Notes: generated by a model from the sequence alone, not told the origin. A DNA stretch of 64,000 nt from Rhypophila decipiens (GCA_033297075.1 MU858084.1:124001-188000); one strand, 5' to 3'; positions 1-10,579 are shown, counted from the first letter of the stretch. A program made the numbers and translations.

Positions 1-113
1 AGGTTGGCAGCCTCTTCCACAGCAGCGGGAGCGGCCTCGGGCTCAGCAGCAGGAGCGGCCATGGCGAGGGCGAAGAAGCCAGCAAGGGCAACGAGATTCT
101 TGGTGAACTGCAT
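1..113 (-). CDS. Secreted protein, N-terminal part only (cut by window edge)
   Basis: The reverse strand from 113 begins with ATG and reads MQFTKNLVALAGFFALAM followed by an Ala/Pro/Glu-rich stretch running off the window at base 1. The first 18-19 residues have a Lys, a hydrophobic core and an Ala-Met-Ala-Ala end, a typical fungal signal peptide, so the product is probably exported. The Ala/Glu-rich start of the mature part looks like a propeptide or a disordered spacer. A TATA-like box lies about 146 bases upstream. Only about 37 residues are visible, so no family can be given. Confidence 0.6.
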   Translation of the reverse strand, partial: MQFTKNLVALAGFFALAMAAPAAEPEAAPAAVEEAAN

Positions 114-1535
114 TTTGGTGATTGGGGTGTTGGGTGACTGTGTAAAAGAGTCTTGAGAGTTGGCTGAGAAAGGGCTGGCTGGATTGGAGGCTGGTTGCTT
201 GAGGATGCTGGATTGAAGCTGGATAATTTCTGGCATCAAGTGCGAGCGACGACGAGGTTTATATAGCATTTCACGAGGGCATCAACCGGCCATGAGTTGC
301 TGTCTCTTGCCCCTGAGCCATCCATCGAGGCCCTCTTTCAAGAATGGAGATAGTTGCATTGCCTATACCATGATTCCATACCCCAGACAAGTTCCTTGCT
401 TTCAAGTCTACCAGTAGCAACTCAGACTCGCGGTTGAGGTGGAGAAAAGTCTACTGTCTGCCTCACCGAGCAAGGTGACAATATACAGCTATAGCCAGTA
501 CGCAAGTTGCCGCTGCTACGATATACTCGCTTCCTTCAACCGTGCCACAATGTCAACAGCTCACCCAGTATTGGCACGATAGACTGGTAGGCCCGGCTAA
601 TCAACCCTTCACGCTTGCGGTCAAGGACAGTGAAGGATTCAGCCGCTTGTAAACGCGGGCTCTCGCTAATAACGTAGATCCCTCCTATGAGCCGTTAGGA
701 GCCAAGCTCTAAGCCACTGGTATAGTGACAAGCCTGGCCGAAGCGAGCTTACGCCTAGAATATCGGTCACCAAAGTACTTGGACTGCCTTTCGTTCTGAA
801 ACCATGAAACACAGGAATACTAGTAGCAGTTATCAGCATCTTGATGGTGCTACTTTTCCTTCGGCCTCGAGAATAAGAGCCGTCAAGATGACACTTGAGG
901 AGATGACACGACAATACATCAATCGATACAAAACTCACCTCCTAACGTCCGTGATTGGTTGAGGGCCTCTGATATAAGCGACAGAGCGATCGACTGTCTT
1001 TTGTGATTCCATCCGCCTTTAATGTGAATGATTCCAAATCTGCAATATCCGATTGGGGGAAATTTGCTGTGCACAAGGCATCAACGAAGCATTAGGAGTT
1101 GCTATTAGCTAAAAGAACATAAAAGCCAATATACCAAGAGGCAGTGTTGACGAGTAATATCAACAACCTGACCACGGTGTTGTTCTGAATGGCCGACCCA
1201 GAAGACTCAGGGGCAAAAAGTGGAACTGTTTATGCTGCCTGCAGAGGCCTTTTGTCGGGACTTTAGTCGATGTTGTCACTTGGGGTGTGATATTGCAACT
1301 TTGTAAAAGAGCTCAAGAGCGTGAAACTGGGGAGACGTGGTAGACAAGGAAGCGCATGCCTGTTACCGTTGCAACGCCAATGTTTACCATACAAGTCTAC
1401 CAAGGGCAAGGGGGCATAAACGAAAAGGATCAGGACTCTTGGAGATTTGCTCGGCGGGAGGCCTCCTTGATACTCGACGCAAGTCAAAACTATATAGGCA
1501 TGATAACTTGAATGGCTGAGCAAAAAGAAAAGAAT
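114..1535. other. Intergenic stretch with no recognisable gene
   Basis: Apart from the TATA-like box at 259-265, only short reading frames without family resemblance are seen. No repeat, RNA gene or transposon relic was recognised. It is upstream sequence of the secreted-protein gene and 3' flank of the tRNA. Confidence 0.5.
259..265 (-). promoter_or_regulatory. TATA-like box of the secreted-protein gene
   Basis: The reverse strand reads GCTATATAAACC here, about 146 bases before the ATG at 113. Spacing and sequence fit a core promoter with a 5' leader of roughly 110 bases. The assignment is by position only. Confidence 0.45.
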
Positions 1536-1663
1536 TGACAAGAGTGGGATTCGAACCCACGCCCTTTCGGACCGCCAATCAAGAACCAATGGAGAAACTC
1601 TTGTGGGAGACTTCGCAGTGGGTGTCCTGAAGACGGCGCCTTAGACCGCTCGGCCATCTTGCC
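1536..1663 (-). tRNA. tRNA-Leu (anticodon CAG), with a 48-base intron
   Basis: On the reverse strand the acceptor arm GGCAAGA pairs with TCTTGTC, with one G-T wobble, followed by discriminator A at 1536. The D stem is GCC/GGC. The anticodon stem CCGTC pairs with GGCGG only after removing an intron at 1578-1625, which sits one base 3' of the anticodon, the standard place for nuclear tRNA introns. The anticodon CAG is at 1627-1629. A long variable arm (CC-GAAA-GG) marks a class II tRNA, and the T stem GTGGG/CCCAC encloses TTCGAAT. The mature tRNA would be 80 bases before CCA. It decodes CUG leucine codons. Confidence 0.93.
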
Positions 1664-2150
1664 TGTTGTGATTGATGATGTGGTTGGTTGGGCGAGCCGG
1701 GTGGATGTTGAGTGCATGACGAGAGTGGAGGTTAGGAAGGAGAAGTGGACTCCCTTGTCTTTTTATGTCTCCTCTTCGGCCAGTCATGATGCTTCAAGTT
1801 CGTTGTGGCGTGGAAGAGTTGGCTATTTGCCGAGGTTATTGAGAACTGAATTTCAAGCCAAGAAACGCCTATCATTGTCATGATGATGCTATCTAATCTT
1901 GTCGTGTTATATTTGTCCCATGGTGAATGAGACGGCCAGATGCAACCAAAACAAGTTGAAAGACGATAAAAACTCCAACTCATTACCCATGAGTAAATCC
2001 ATCATGCAATATTCAAGCCAAAATGAACAAAATCCTATAAAAGACCCAAGACCCTTAAAGTTTGACGCAAAGAAAAGAGTCGGGACGGGGGTTCAATGTC
2101 AACTCCCCAGCGCCGCTCCCATCAAAAACATGACCACCACGACGATGCCC
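1664..2150. other. Intergenic stretch, no gene seen
   Basis: This is the 5' flank of the tRNA and 3' flank of the gene ending at 2151. Only frames that overlap on both strands without family resemblance are present. Confidence 0.45.
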
Positions 2151-2849
2151 TCAGTAATAAACCGACCCCCGACCGCCGCGGCTCCCAACCGAGCTGATGC
2201 TCTCGCTCGGCGCAATGCTGCAGTTGTCGTCGGCCATGTCGTTCAGTCCTCCGCTCACAAGACTTGGCGGCAGAGGAACAGCCCGCGCGCTCACATATGA
2301 GCCAGCCGAGCTTCCGACCCTGCTCCGTCCAGTCGGAGGGCTAGGCATGGTCTCGGCACGTCTCAGACCATAGCCCGAGGGAGCGGCAGACCCAGAGCCA
2401 GAGGCCCTGCTGTAGCCCGAATACGAACTGCCGACCTCGCTCGGGGCGCTAGTTCTCGACCCAGGGGGCGCACGGCTGCCACCGCGACCGGCGGCTTCCC
2501 ACTTGACGTAGCCAGAGTTGACGATGACTTGAACGCCAGCCGGCAGTGTCAGGTGGCCGGTTCCTTGGGTGAGGAGGATAATGTCTTGGCCTTCAACGAT
2601 GCCGTCGGAGCGATGCGTCTCGCCGTTCGCAAACACGATGGCGCGACAGCCCTTGAAGTCGAATTCTCGCTCGTACGACTCGGCCGGGATCTTCTCGTCC
2701 GAAGAGGCCCGGTTCGAGGGGAGAAAGGTCGCGTTGGATTTGTCGGTCCAGCGACGGCGCTGCCAGTGACGAGTCAAATGTTAGCAAGATACGAGACTGC
2801 TGGTTGAAGGAGGGAGAGCACTTACCAGTTCTTGTGTGCTGACGACCAT
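2151..2849 (-). CDS. Conserved-looking hypothetical protein, two exons
   Basis: I do not recognise the family. Exon 1 is 2826-2849 (MVVSTQEL). An intron at 2760-2825 starts GTAAGT, has a TTGCTAACAT-like branch region and ends GGCAG. Exon 2 is 2759-2151. The product is 210 residues. Residues about 9-90 look folded: they begin RRRWTDKSN and contain a FKGCRAIVFANGETH segment and a GQDIILLTQGTGHL segment. From about residue 95 the protein is Gly/Ser/Pro/Arg-rich and probably disordered. There is no signal peptide or membrane segment, so a nuclear or cytosolic place is more likely. The splice was chosen because it restores an ATG with phase kept and gives classic intron signals. Confidence 0.72.
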
Positions 2850-4176
2850 TTTTACAAGAGCTTTGTTTGTAACTTTGTCCAGAGTTTCTTGATATGACGT
2901 GTGTGCTGTTTTGTGTCTTGATGAGATTGAAAATGATCAAGGGGACATCAAATGTTCAGAGAACGGAGCAGAGTATTTAATACTAACCGGAGAGCCGGAC
3001 AACTGGGTCCAAGTCTTGCAGTCTTGTGGCATCATGATGCCCAAGATGGTCTGGCGTCGGGCCCCATCCAACGGTTATCCGCTGGACCGCTGTGCTAAGG
3101 ACGGGAAGGAAACGAGGGCTGCTAGCGGACCGTGAGCTGGCCTAGTGCATTCCAATTGGCAAGTGAAGCGAGTGACCTGGCAAGCTGCTTGGCCTGCCAG
3201 ATTTCTTTTGGGTTTCGACATTTGCCCAACTGGCTACCCGCTACCAGAAGCCGCCAGCACGAGTGAGGGCCCGTTGACTTTCCCCGGGGCCGTGGGTCCT
3301 GACGTGGCTGGTACTGAGTGACGGGTCTACTGAGTCACTGACCGCCAGTTGTCATCGCTGCTTGGCCCACATCAACCTCCAGGTTACATATCAAGTGGTG
3401 CCCCATACCGGTACATCGAGCCAAGACGACTCAGTAACTGCAGTGATGCATCTTGGAAAGGTAAGCCCCGGTTGACAACAAAACGTTAAGTGAGGCGTCC
3501 AGGAGGAAAAGAACTTGGCAAGAAGTCGCAGCAAAATACATGTAGCATTGCAAGATGGCCGGTGTACAATAGACTAATAAAGTGTAGACTGCGCGGCGGA
3601 AAATGATTGGGCATCAAGAGCCAGGAGAAAAAACACCCGACACTTGTCTCTCTACGTCAAAATGGGGACAAGTCGACATTCCGAGTCAGGCGGATCCAGA
3701 TCCTATTGGCTCGAGGTGGCTGGGAAGGTGGAACCAAGCATCCAGATCTCGATTCTCGATACAGAGATGGCTTGGCAAAGATGCTCGAAATGCACATGTG
3801 ATTGGCCAAATTTGCAAGCCCAACATTCAGACCCGAGTCAAAAGCGTCGAACTCTGGTTGTTGACTATGCTCGCTTGGGCATCTCCAGTCCTCTTGAGTC
3901 GTGAGGTTGTTATTGCCATGTTGGACAGGCATTTAGCCCCCGGGTTCAGCAAGCTGATGCCAAACAACCCGAGCTGACCTCAAGGCGGGAGCTGAACACT
4001 GCAAGCAATAGTGATAATGGTCACTTGTACTGCTCGCAACGCTGGAGAAATCTCGCTTTGGCCATAGGGCCGGTGACTGAGATTGTGCAGCATCTTCTTC
4101 GTAAAGTTGTACCTTAGTCCTTGTGGAATGGGCCAGTGGTGTGAAGACGAGCCACAAGAGTTCCTCCCTCCTCTTT

Positions 4177-4210
<34 letters not shown>

Positions 4211-4971
4211 TTTCAGCTGTGACTTAGAAAGTTGAAGGGTCATGACGCACTGCAACGGTCACTGCCCTCAGCTGTTGATAGCCCATAGGGCCATAGAAGC
4301 CATGACGTTAAGCCGATGTCTTTTTATCCAATTATGAAACGAGAAGCCCAACACATGTGTAATTTTAACATTTAAGCTTTCTGACACCTTGCGGCCTTGT
4401 TCTAAGGAAGTGATGGTTCAGTTAGCAGCCTGAGGTACCTGGTTAGTGTTGTGTCTGTGCTTATTATCAGCCACAGTCTAAATAGAAGTTTGCAGGCGTC
4501 GGTCAGGTACCTAGGTACGTTAACAGCCCTTTGCAAGGTGATTCCAGCCTCGGGACAACTCTAGTCTCTGATAGCAGACGAACTCCCCTGGTGACGCGCC
4601 GTTGAGATAACTTGCTCAAATCGTGCTGGTTTGTGGTTATTTGGCGCCATGTCCCCTCTCCCAAGAGCTGTCATTATTGCTGCGCACTACCAAGATGCCA
4701 TGCCGAGAGCCGCAATACTTGGCCCACGCCGTCCGCTTACAGGCTGATGTCAGGATAATTCCGCCGCCGTGACATTCCCCTCCTCGGACATGATATCTAC
4801 ATGCCGGCTGTGCAACCACGACCGAGCCGGCCACAGCATCGGATTGCGGGGAGGAAGTGCCGATGAGAGTGAATCTTTAGGTTCCTCTTCCCAAACCGAC
4901 AATGGTGATGAAATGTCGACGGGAATCGTAGGATTCACGTCTGAGAAACTTGATTCGAAAATCACGGCAAG
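2850..4971. other. 2.1 kb intergenic stretch with a T29 tract
   Basis: No gene is supported. A frame of 124 codons at 3603-3977 (+) overlaps similar open frames in the other registers and resembles nothing. The one clear feature is an uninterrupted run of 29 T at 4179-4207, a homopolymer microsatellite whose length will vary between reads and strains. Confidence 0.5.
4179..4207. repeat. Homopolymer T29 tract
   Basis: There are 29 consecutive T on the + strand, preceded by a pyrimidine-rich stretch. It is a mononucleotide microsatellite and a possible nucleosome-excluding poly(dA:dT) element. Confidence 0.9.
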
Positions 4972-5754
4972 ATGTGGCACCAAAATCTGACATTGCCAGC
5001 TATCCTTATCGCCCTTGTTGGTATTCTTCCACATGTGGTGACTCCAGCAACAGCAAGTGTATGTCTACCTTAGTGCCGCAGAGGGGCCCAACAGACTTCA
5101 CAGGCAATGCCGCAATCACCGTGCTGCTCAATCAAGTTAACATTTCTTGACAGGCTATCCCTCGGCAAAGTTCCACTGTTCACGTCCGAAGCCGGGCATC
5201 ACCGCCATCATTCCCATGTAATGCCATACTAGACATAGTCGACTCGTACGGGACCCTCGAGGGCACCCTCGGCGGCGCACAGATCCTGGTTCCGACTTTG
5301 GGAAGCTCTGAGGCAGGCGCCACCATCCGCCAATTCATGACGCTTTTGGACTCTGCCACCATCAACGTCTGGGCACTTTTTGATGCTGTGTCTTGTCCTC
5401 GATATCAAGCTCCAGTCGGGGATGAGGATGAGGAAAGTGACAGTCTCGCCAAGGTCAGTCGCCGGTGATACATCTTTGCAGTCCACAGTTTGGGCCACGA
5501 CATGAACTGCCAAAATTAACTCTTGGGAAACAAATCAGCGTCAATCGGGACAAGGAAACGGAGGCGCTGTCATATGCACCGCGCTGGCAAGGGTATCTGA
5601 TGATGTGGCCCAGACTGGCTCCCTTATGGCCAAGCTCGTCCAAGCCAAGGGCCTGCCATCGCAGTTGTATATCGACCCGCTGCAGGAAGCGGTTGATGAT
5701 GCCAAAGAAAAGATTGGGATGGTAGTGCCTGCCTTGGCGCTGGGCAACTGCTGA
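4972..5754 (+). CDS. Small secreted protein, resembles the HsbA / cell-wall galactomannoprotein family
   Basis: Three exons are proposed: 4972-5058, 5154-5453 and 5539-5754, giving 200 residues with phase kept at both joins. Intron 1 starts GTATGT and ends TTGACAG. Intron 2 has a weak GTCAGT donor, so its edges are less sure. The first 28 residues (MWHQNLTLPAILIALVGILP and on) form a signal peptide. The mature part has NAILDIVDSYGTLEGTLGGA and a helical C-terminal half ending in LALGNC. The pattern of an early Val-Asp-Ser-Tyr-x-Gly motif followed by amphipathic helices resembles HsbA (hydrophobic surface binding protein A, PF12296), small wall or secreted proteins of filamentous fungi. The family call is a resemblance only. 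The acidic DEDEESDS stretch before intron 2 is unusual for it. Confidence 0.55.
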
Positions 5755-6475
5755 TTGATGGCATTGGCAATTAGCGAACTGCTATGTTTCTGATGTTCTA
5801 TTTCACTTTCTAGCCTAGTTCAAGTTGAGGCATATATGCATGATACTGCTAGAAAGTTCAAAACATCCTATATTCCAGCCTTGTACAATAAATCTCAAAC
5901 GTAGAATCTACTAATTTTGGCATGTATGAACCGAACCCTTGTAAGACTGGCGCCTACCTATGCGAAGATATGTGCCTGTATATGCTTGTTTATTAGGCCC
6001 CCATATGGATCGGACTCCGAATGTGTGATTTGGCGCTGGGATTCTTGTTTGCCTCCACAGCTCTCCTTCTTCTCGGTCCAGTCTGTTTCTCTATTAGATA
6101 TATAATGATCACCAAGAAAGGGTCCTGCTCAACCAAGTAAATAGATAGTTGAGACATGCCCATTAAGCTTCAGATATCTTGCCATTGCTCTGATAAACAC
6201 ATACCTAGCATTCAGTCTTTTGTGAATCCAAGTTTAGCCGAGCAAGATGATTGGGGCGGGTGTGGTAAGCGGATTGTGGTGACATATGAGAGCGACATTT
6301 TCTTTAGCAGAGGCTGGTTTCCCCGCACTTCACTGGCTTGTTATGTTCTGGCACAGTATGTTGACCATGGAGACGGCCAAGGCTTGAAGGATGAATTAGA
6401 CAGACTTTACAGGAGCTCATCCGCTCTCAGGCACGGTCTGTCTCTGGGGAATAAACAGCCTGAGCCATATAGGCC
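5755..6475. other. Intergenic stretch upstream of the DUF5695 gene
   Basis: No gene is supported. A frame at 6156-6482 (+) overlaps the start of the next gene and has no family resemblance; it is most likely leader sequence. Confidence 0.45.
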
Positions 6476-9442
6476 ATGTTGACCGAGAGAATGTGGACAA
6501 ATCTCATGCCCTTATGGGCTGTGGTGTTGCTTACAGTTTCCCTGGCTGTTGCACAAGACCAGCTAGGGCTCCAAAACGGACTTCTAAACCTCAGCATGGC
6601 CAACTTCGACCTCCAGATCGTCCGTGATTCCCAGACTCTCGCCTCCCTCCGACCTGCGGGGAGCCCTTTTGACTTCTTGCCTCTCGACTATCTGCCCATG
6701 AGGGCAAGAAACGGACAGTATCACTGGGGCGATATTACTCTCCGTTACCGTGCCGTCAACAGCGCGGACTGGGTCGATGTCGACTCATCAGCGGCGAGGA
6801 AGAAAGTCAGCTCTACTTCCTCCCGACCAGGCTCGCTTGCAGCATCGAGCCTGGCTTCCACCTTGGCAGCCTCACTACCCCTCAATATAAGCCGAGAATG
6901 GATCGAAGTGCAAGGGGATTTGGGACTGCGCTTCACCGTCACCAACACGGCCAAAACTGCCATCGAGATTGGGAGCCTCGGCTTCCCCGCCGAGTTCAAC
7001 AGCATCTTTACAGGCCGCTCGGCTGAGCAGATACAAGCGAAGTGCTCACTCACTGACCCATATATCGGCATGTATGGAGGCTATCTCCGCGTAACCCCTG
7101 TTCGAGGAACTGGCCCTGTCTTGCTCGTGACTCGGCTGCCCGGCACCGACACACCATTCGAGGCCTGGCGTAATCTCCACGAAACCAGCTATAGCGACAC
7201 AGGATACGGAAGCCAGACATTCGAAGGCTACTACGAATGGCAGGTGCTGACCAAGGCCTGGGCGAGCAAGGAATGGGCCTCGGTCGAGCCGTGGAATCCG
7301 CCCAGCTCGCAAACGCTCCAACCGGGGCAATCGCTGACGGTGGGCCTCTTGTTTTCTCTGGCCAAAGGCGGTGTCCGAGATATTGACAAGACCTTGGTTG
7401 GCCTGGGCATACCCGTCGCCGTCTCTGTTCCAGGATACGTTATCCCGCGAGATGCACCATCCCAACTGTCGATTCGACTCGCCCCAGGGTGGCCAATAAG
7501 CTCCATTGAATCCCATCCACCAGACGCTTTGCAGATATCACTCGCGAGTCCTAGTAACAACAAGGACATGCCCGTACAACGGCTGGAAATTGTACCATCT
7601 GCAAATGCATTCGGCCGAGCCTGGCTGACAGTTGTCTACTCGTCCAACTACACGCAAACAGTCCATTATTACATCACTGCTCCAAACACCCAATCCGTCT
7701 CATCCTTGGGGTCGTTTCTCACAACTCACCAACTGTTCAACGACGCGGCCGATCCCTTCCACCGCGCGCCCTCGGTCATAACCTACGACTACGAAACTCG
7801 CCGACAAGTGACACAAGACCCCCGCGTCTGGATTGCCGGACTAAGCGACGAAGCCGGGGCGGGTTCGTTTCTCGCAGCCTGCATGAAACAGGCATTCCTC
7901 CCCTCAGCTCCGGAAATCGCCATCCTGCAAGACTTCATCCACAACGTCTTGTGGGGCCAGATTCAACAAAGATGGGATTACGGCGTCCGGAAAAGCATCT
8001 TTTACCATGACCCGGCCCAGGTCCCCGACTATCAGTACGACAAGGGCATCTTCTGGGGGAATTGGTGGAGTTGGAATAAAAAAGATAGCTTGGAGCAGGT
8101 AAATAGGGCGTATAATTATGTCCATGTTGCTGCTGCGTACTGGGCCTTTTACCGTGTGGGAAGGGCATACCCGGATCTGGTCACGGTGGAGGTGGTGGTT
8201 GATGATGATGGGGGGGACAAGATGGAGGTTGGTGGTTGGGCATGGTACCTGAGCCAGGCGTACGAGACGGTCATGAAGTGCGCTACCGATCCGGGAGTCT
8301 GGTATTCTCGGGAGGGGCTCATGGGCGAGACTGTGTTTGGCGAGATTTTGCAGGATTTGAAGAGGGAGGCTGCGAATGATACTACTGCTGACTGGGCCGC
8401 AAAGGCCAAAAGGTTCGAGGACGAGATGAGAAAGCGGGCTCAAGGGTGGAATCGACAAAGCGTTCCCTTTGGCAGCGAGATGGCGTGGGACTCTACAGGC
8501 CAGGAAGGTGTTTGGTATTGGTCTAGGCAAGTTTTTGCCTGCTTAGCTAGCGAGCTCCTCTCCTTTTATCAGGTCCCTGAGCTAATCATGGGCCATCAGA
8601 TACTTTGGCTTCAATGGCACAGCAGTCAAGACGCTCAACACGGTTCTGGGATATGCCCCGACGGTACCTCACTGGGGCTGGAACGGGAATGCCCGGCGGT
8701 ATTGGGACAGCGTGTAAGACTGCTCCATGTAGCCCCATGGCGCCTCCTGATGTTGACGCTGTTCTCCAGATACGGCGGCAAGCTCCAACGGATAGAACGA
8801 CAGATACACCATTACGGCTCCGGCCTCAACGCCCTTGTCCTGTTGTCAGCCTTCCGGGCCAGCACCGACCCAGCCGACATGTACCTTCTCCGGGCTGGCT
8901 ACGGGGGTCTTACGGGAGCGCTCTCAAGCATCAACCAGGAAGGTTTCGCCTCGGCCTCATTCCATTCATGGCCTGATACACTCAAATGGGACGGCTACAG
9001 TGGTGACTATGGGCCAAACTTTGTTGGTCTAGCGCTTGGATCGGCAACATATATGGTCCAGGATGATAATGAGCACTTTGGCGGCGGTTTGGTCGCTTAC
9101 GGAGGAAGTCCCGTTGTCTGGGAGGGCGCTGTGGCTACCGTGCAAGCCCGAGATGCCTTCCAGAGAAGGGTAGTCGTGGGTCCGCTGAAGCTGATGGTTA
9201 CGATTGATGCCGGCGTAATCGACAGTTTCGGTTACGACTCTGCCAAAGGCAGTGTATATCTGAATCTGTTGCAGCTAAACGGGGTACCAGCGGCAAAGTC
9301 AGCAGTTGTGTGGCTAGAGAGTACAGTCGGAAGCGACAGATTTGTGGTGAGCCAGCCTCGCGGCTTGGTGCAGACACGGATGGGATGGCAGGTTCAGTTG
9401 AATGGAACGGCGCCTGTGACTGTTGTCGTTGAGAGAGCTTAG
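6476..9442 (+). CDS. Large secreted DUF5695-type protein (probable carbohydrate-active), three exons
   Basis: The frame is open for 988 codons, but 8500-8800 reads as intron translated through. Proposed exons are 6476-8526, 8600-8713 and 8770-9442. Intron 1 (8527-8599, 73 bases) has a GC donor (GCAAGT) and ends ATCAG. Intron 2 (8714-8769, 56 bases) runs GTAAGA to CCAG. Together they remove 129 bases, a multiple of three, which is why the unspliced frame stays open. Splicing turns this region into WYWSRYFGFNGTAV and RYWDSVYGGKLQRIE, which reads naturally. The product is 945 residues. Residues 1-26 form a signal peptide ending AVA; an alternative start is Met6. The mature part starts with LGLQNGLLNL, has a beta-rich N-terminal half, then a Trp-rich half with IHHYGSGLNA and DNEHFGGGLVAYGG. 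I place it in DUF5695 from memory of such motifs. The Trp-rich helical half resembles (alpha/alpha)-barrel glycosidases, but activity is unknown. Confidence 0.85.
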   Translation: MLTERMWTNLMPLWAVVLLTVSLAVAQDQLGLQNGLLNLSMANFDLQIVRDSQTLASLRPAGSPFDFLPLDYLPMRARNGQYHWGDITLRYRAVNSADWVDVDSSAARKKVSSTSSRPGSLAASSLASTLAASLPLNISREWIEVQGDLGLRFTVTNTAKTAIEIGSLGFPAEFNSIFTGRSAEQIQAKCSLTDPYIGMYGGYLRVTPVRGTGPVLLVTRLPGTDTPFEAWRNLHETSYSDTGYGSQTFEGYYEWQVLTKAWASKEWASVEPWNPPSSQTLQPGQSLTVGLLFSLAKGGVRDIDKTLVGLGIPVAVSVPGYVIPRDAPSQLSIRLAPGWPISSIESHPPDALQISLASPSNNKDMPVQRLEIVPSANAFGRAWLTVVYSSNYTQTVHYYITAPNTQSVSSLGSFLTTHQLFNDAADPFHRAPSVITYDYETRRQVTQDPRVWIAGLSDEAGAGSFLAACMKQAFLPSAPEIAILQDFIHNVLWGQIQQRWDYGVRKSIFYHDPAQVPDYQYDKGIFWGNWWSWNKKDSLEQVNRAYNYVHVAAAYWAFYRVGRAYPDLVTVEVVVDDDGGDKMEVGGWAWYLSQAYETVMKCATDPGVWYSREGLMGETVFGEILQDLKREAANDTTADWAAKAKRFEDEMRKRAQGWNRQSVPFGSEMAWDSTGQEGVWYWSRQVFACLASELLSFYQVPELIMGHQILWLQWHSSQDAQHGSGICPDGTSLGLERECPAVLGQRVRLLHVAPWRLLMLTLFSRYGGKLQRIERQIHHYGSGLNALVLLSAFRASTDPADMYLLRAGYGGLTGALSSINQEGFASASFHSWPDTLKWDGYSGDYGPNFVGLALGSATYMVQDDNEHFGGGLVAYGGSPVVWEGAVATVQARDAFQRRVVVGPLKLMVTIDAGVIDSFGYDSAKGSVYLNLLQLNGVPAAKSAVVWLESTVGSDRFVVSQPRGLVQTRMGWQVQLNGTAPVTVVVERA
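8527..8599 (+). other. GC-AG intron in the DUF5695 gene
   Basis: The donor is AG|GCAAGT and the acceptor is ATCAG|A. No GT donor nearby gives the right phase. The downstream exon reads FGFNGTAVKTLNTVLGYAP in the new frame, which supports splicing. Confidence 0.7.
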
Positions 9443-9577
9443 TTTACATGTACGTTTGTGCGTTAGTGATACAAAGACCATTGAGGTAAACAAAGAATAC
9501 CGTCCAGTTACGTTAGCTCCATGCATGCCTGAGACTCCCAGTCTTTGTTATCATTAGTTATTATTTGCTGCCAGCTA

Positions 9578-10579
9578 TCAATAGACTTTCGTTACCTCCT
9601 TGGCCGGTCCCTTGTCGTAATTCACCTTTTCTTCCCAGACGCGCTGAATCGCGCTCCAATACTGCTCGGGATGTGCTTTCAAGTGGCCCACATGACCCGT
9701 CCCCTCAAACATCTCGCCCTCGGCAACCTGGTATCCCTTCTCCCTCGCCGCAGCAGCGTGCTTCTCGATGTCCTCCCAGTGAATGATGTCGTCCTCTTTG
9801 CTGTACAGATACAGTCTCCTAGCCTTGATATCCAGCAGATGCGGATCGTTGACCGCGGCGGTGCTGAATACGGCCGCGCTGGTCTCGCGCATCAGAACAG
9901 CCATGCCATTCACCGCCGCCAAGAAAACCACGGCCAGGGCTCGAGTGACAAAGAATGGCCAGGGCAGGTAAGATGCCGCTCCGACGGCCAGCGCCTTGGA
10001 CCAAGGGCCGATGTTGGTCATGAAAACGGTGCTCCCGGGCGTGGAATCGCAGACCATTACATCGACCGGGAAGGGCGGCGCATCGGGGCCGACCAGTTGG
10101 CGGTATGCGTGGAGGGTGGAAGCAAAGTTGATGCCGCCCGTGTTGGACATGACCTGGACGAGGACCCGTTTCGCGGCCGGGCAATCTTGGCGCGCAAGAG
10201 AGAGCCGAGGGACGAGCGTGGTAGTGCTTCCGACGCCAAAAACAGCTTCGATGACGGGGATCATGGTCTTGGAGCGCACCGAGAGCGTCGTGTACAGGGC
10301 TTTGAGAATGGGCGAGAAGATGAGGACTATCTTGGCCGCCGGGTAGAGGGCTCGGTATCCTTCTACGTATTTGGATACGTGTTTCGGCAGAGCGTCGCCC
10401 CAAGAGTATAGTATGACCGTCGTTGGATCCGTGTGGGAAGCCGGCGATAGCGAGGGGTCGGCATCTTGGACGAGGACCTGTGGCGATAGGCTTGTGAAGC
10501 CGGGGAGGTGGTTGACCTTGGTCTTTTCAACGACTGTCAAGGGTGACGGCGATCTGGACACCGCGTCTGGCAACGACAT
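9578..10579 (-). CDS. DUF829 (TMEM53/PaxU-like) alpha/beta hydrolase
   Basis: This single exon encodes 333 residues starting at an ATG at 10579. The DUF829 (PF05705) family includes fungal PaxU-like proteins from indole-diterpene clusters and animal TMEM53. Visible landmarks are a TVILYSWGDALPKHVSKY strand-turn near residue 55, a nucleophile-elbow-like VMSNTGGINFAS near residue 145, an acidic YSKEDDIIHWEDIEKH near residue 265, and a C-terminal GTGHVGHLKAHPEQYW near residue 295 that supplies the likely histidine. No signal peptide is seen; a hydrophobic stretch around residues 200-225 may be a membrane-contacting helix. Its stop faces the DUF5695 gene across 135 bases (convergent). No indole-diterpene genes lie nearby, so a role in such a pathway is not supported. 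Confidence 0.85.
   Translation of the reverse strand: MSLPDAVSRSPSPLTVVEKTKVNHLPGFTSLSPQVLVQDADPSLSPASHTDPTTVILYSWGDALPKHVSKYVEGYRALYPAAKIVLIFSPILKALYTTLSVRSKTMIPVIEAVFGVGSTTTLVPRLSLARQDCPAAKRVLVQVMSNTGGINFASTLHAYRQLVGPDAPPFPVDVMVCDSTPGSTVFMTNIGPWSKALAVGAASYLPWPFFVTRALAVVFLAAVNGMAVLMRETSAAVFSTAAVNDPHLLDIKARRLYLYSKEDDIIHWEDIEKHAAAAREKGYQVAEGEMFEGTGHVGHLKAHPEQYWSAIQRVWEEKVNYDKGPAKEVTKVY

Noticed and set aside
3603..3977. 124-codon forward frame
   Set aside because: Three overlapping frames of similar length exist here on + and -, with no family resemblance or splice partner.
7904..8530. 208-codon reverse frame
   Set aside because: Antisense shadow of the DUF5695 gene.
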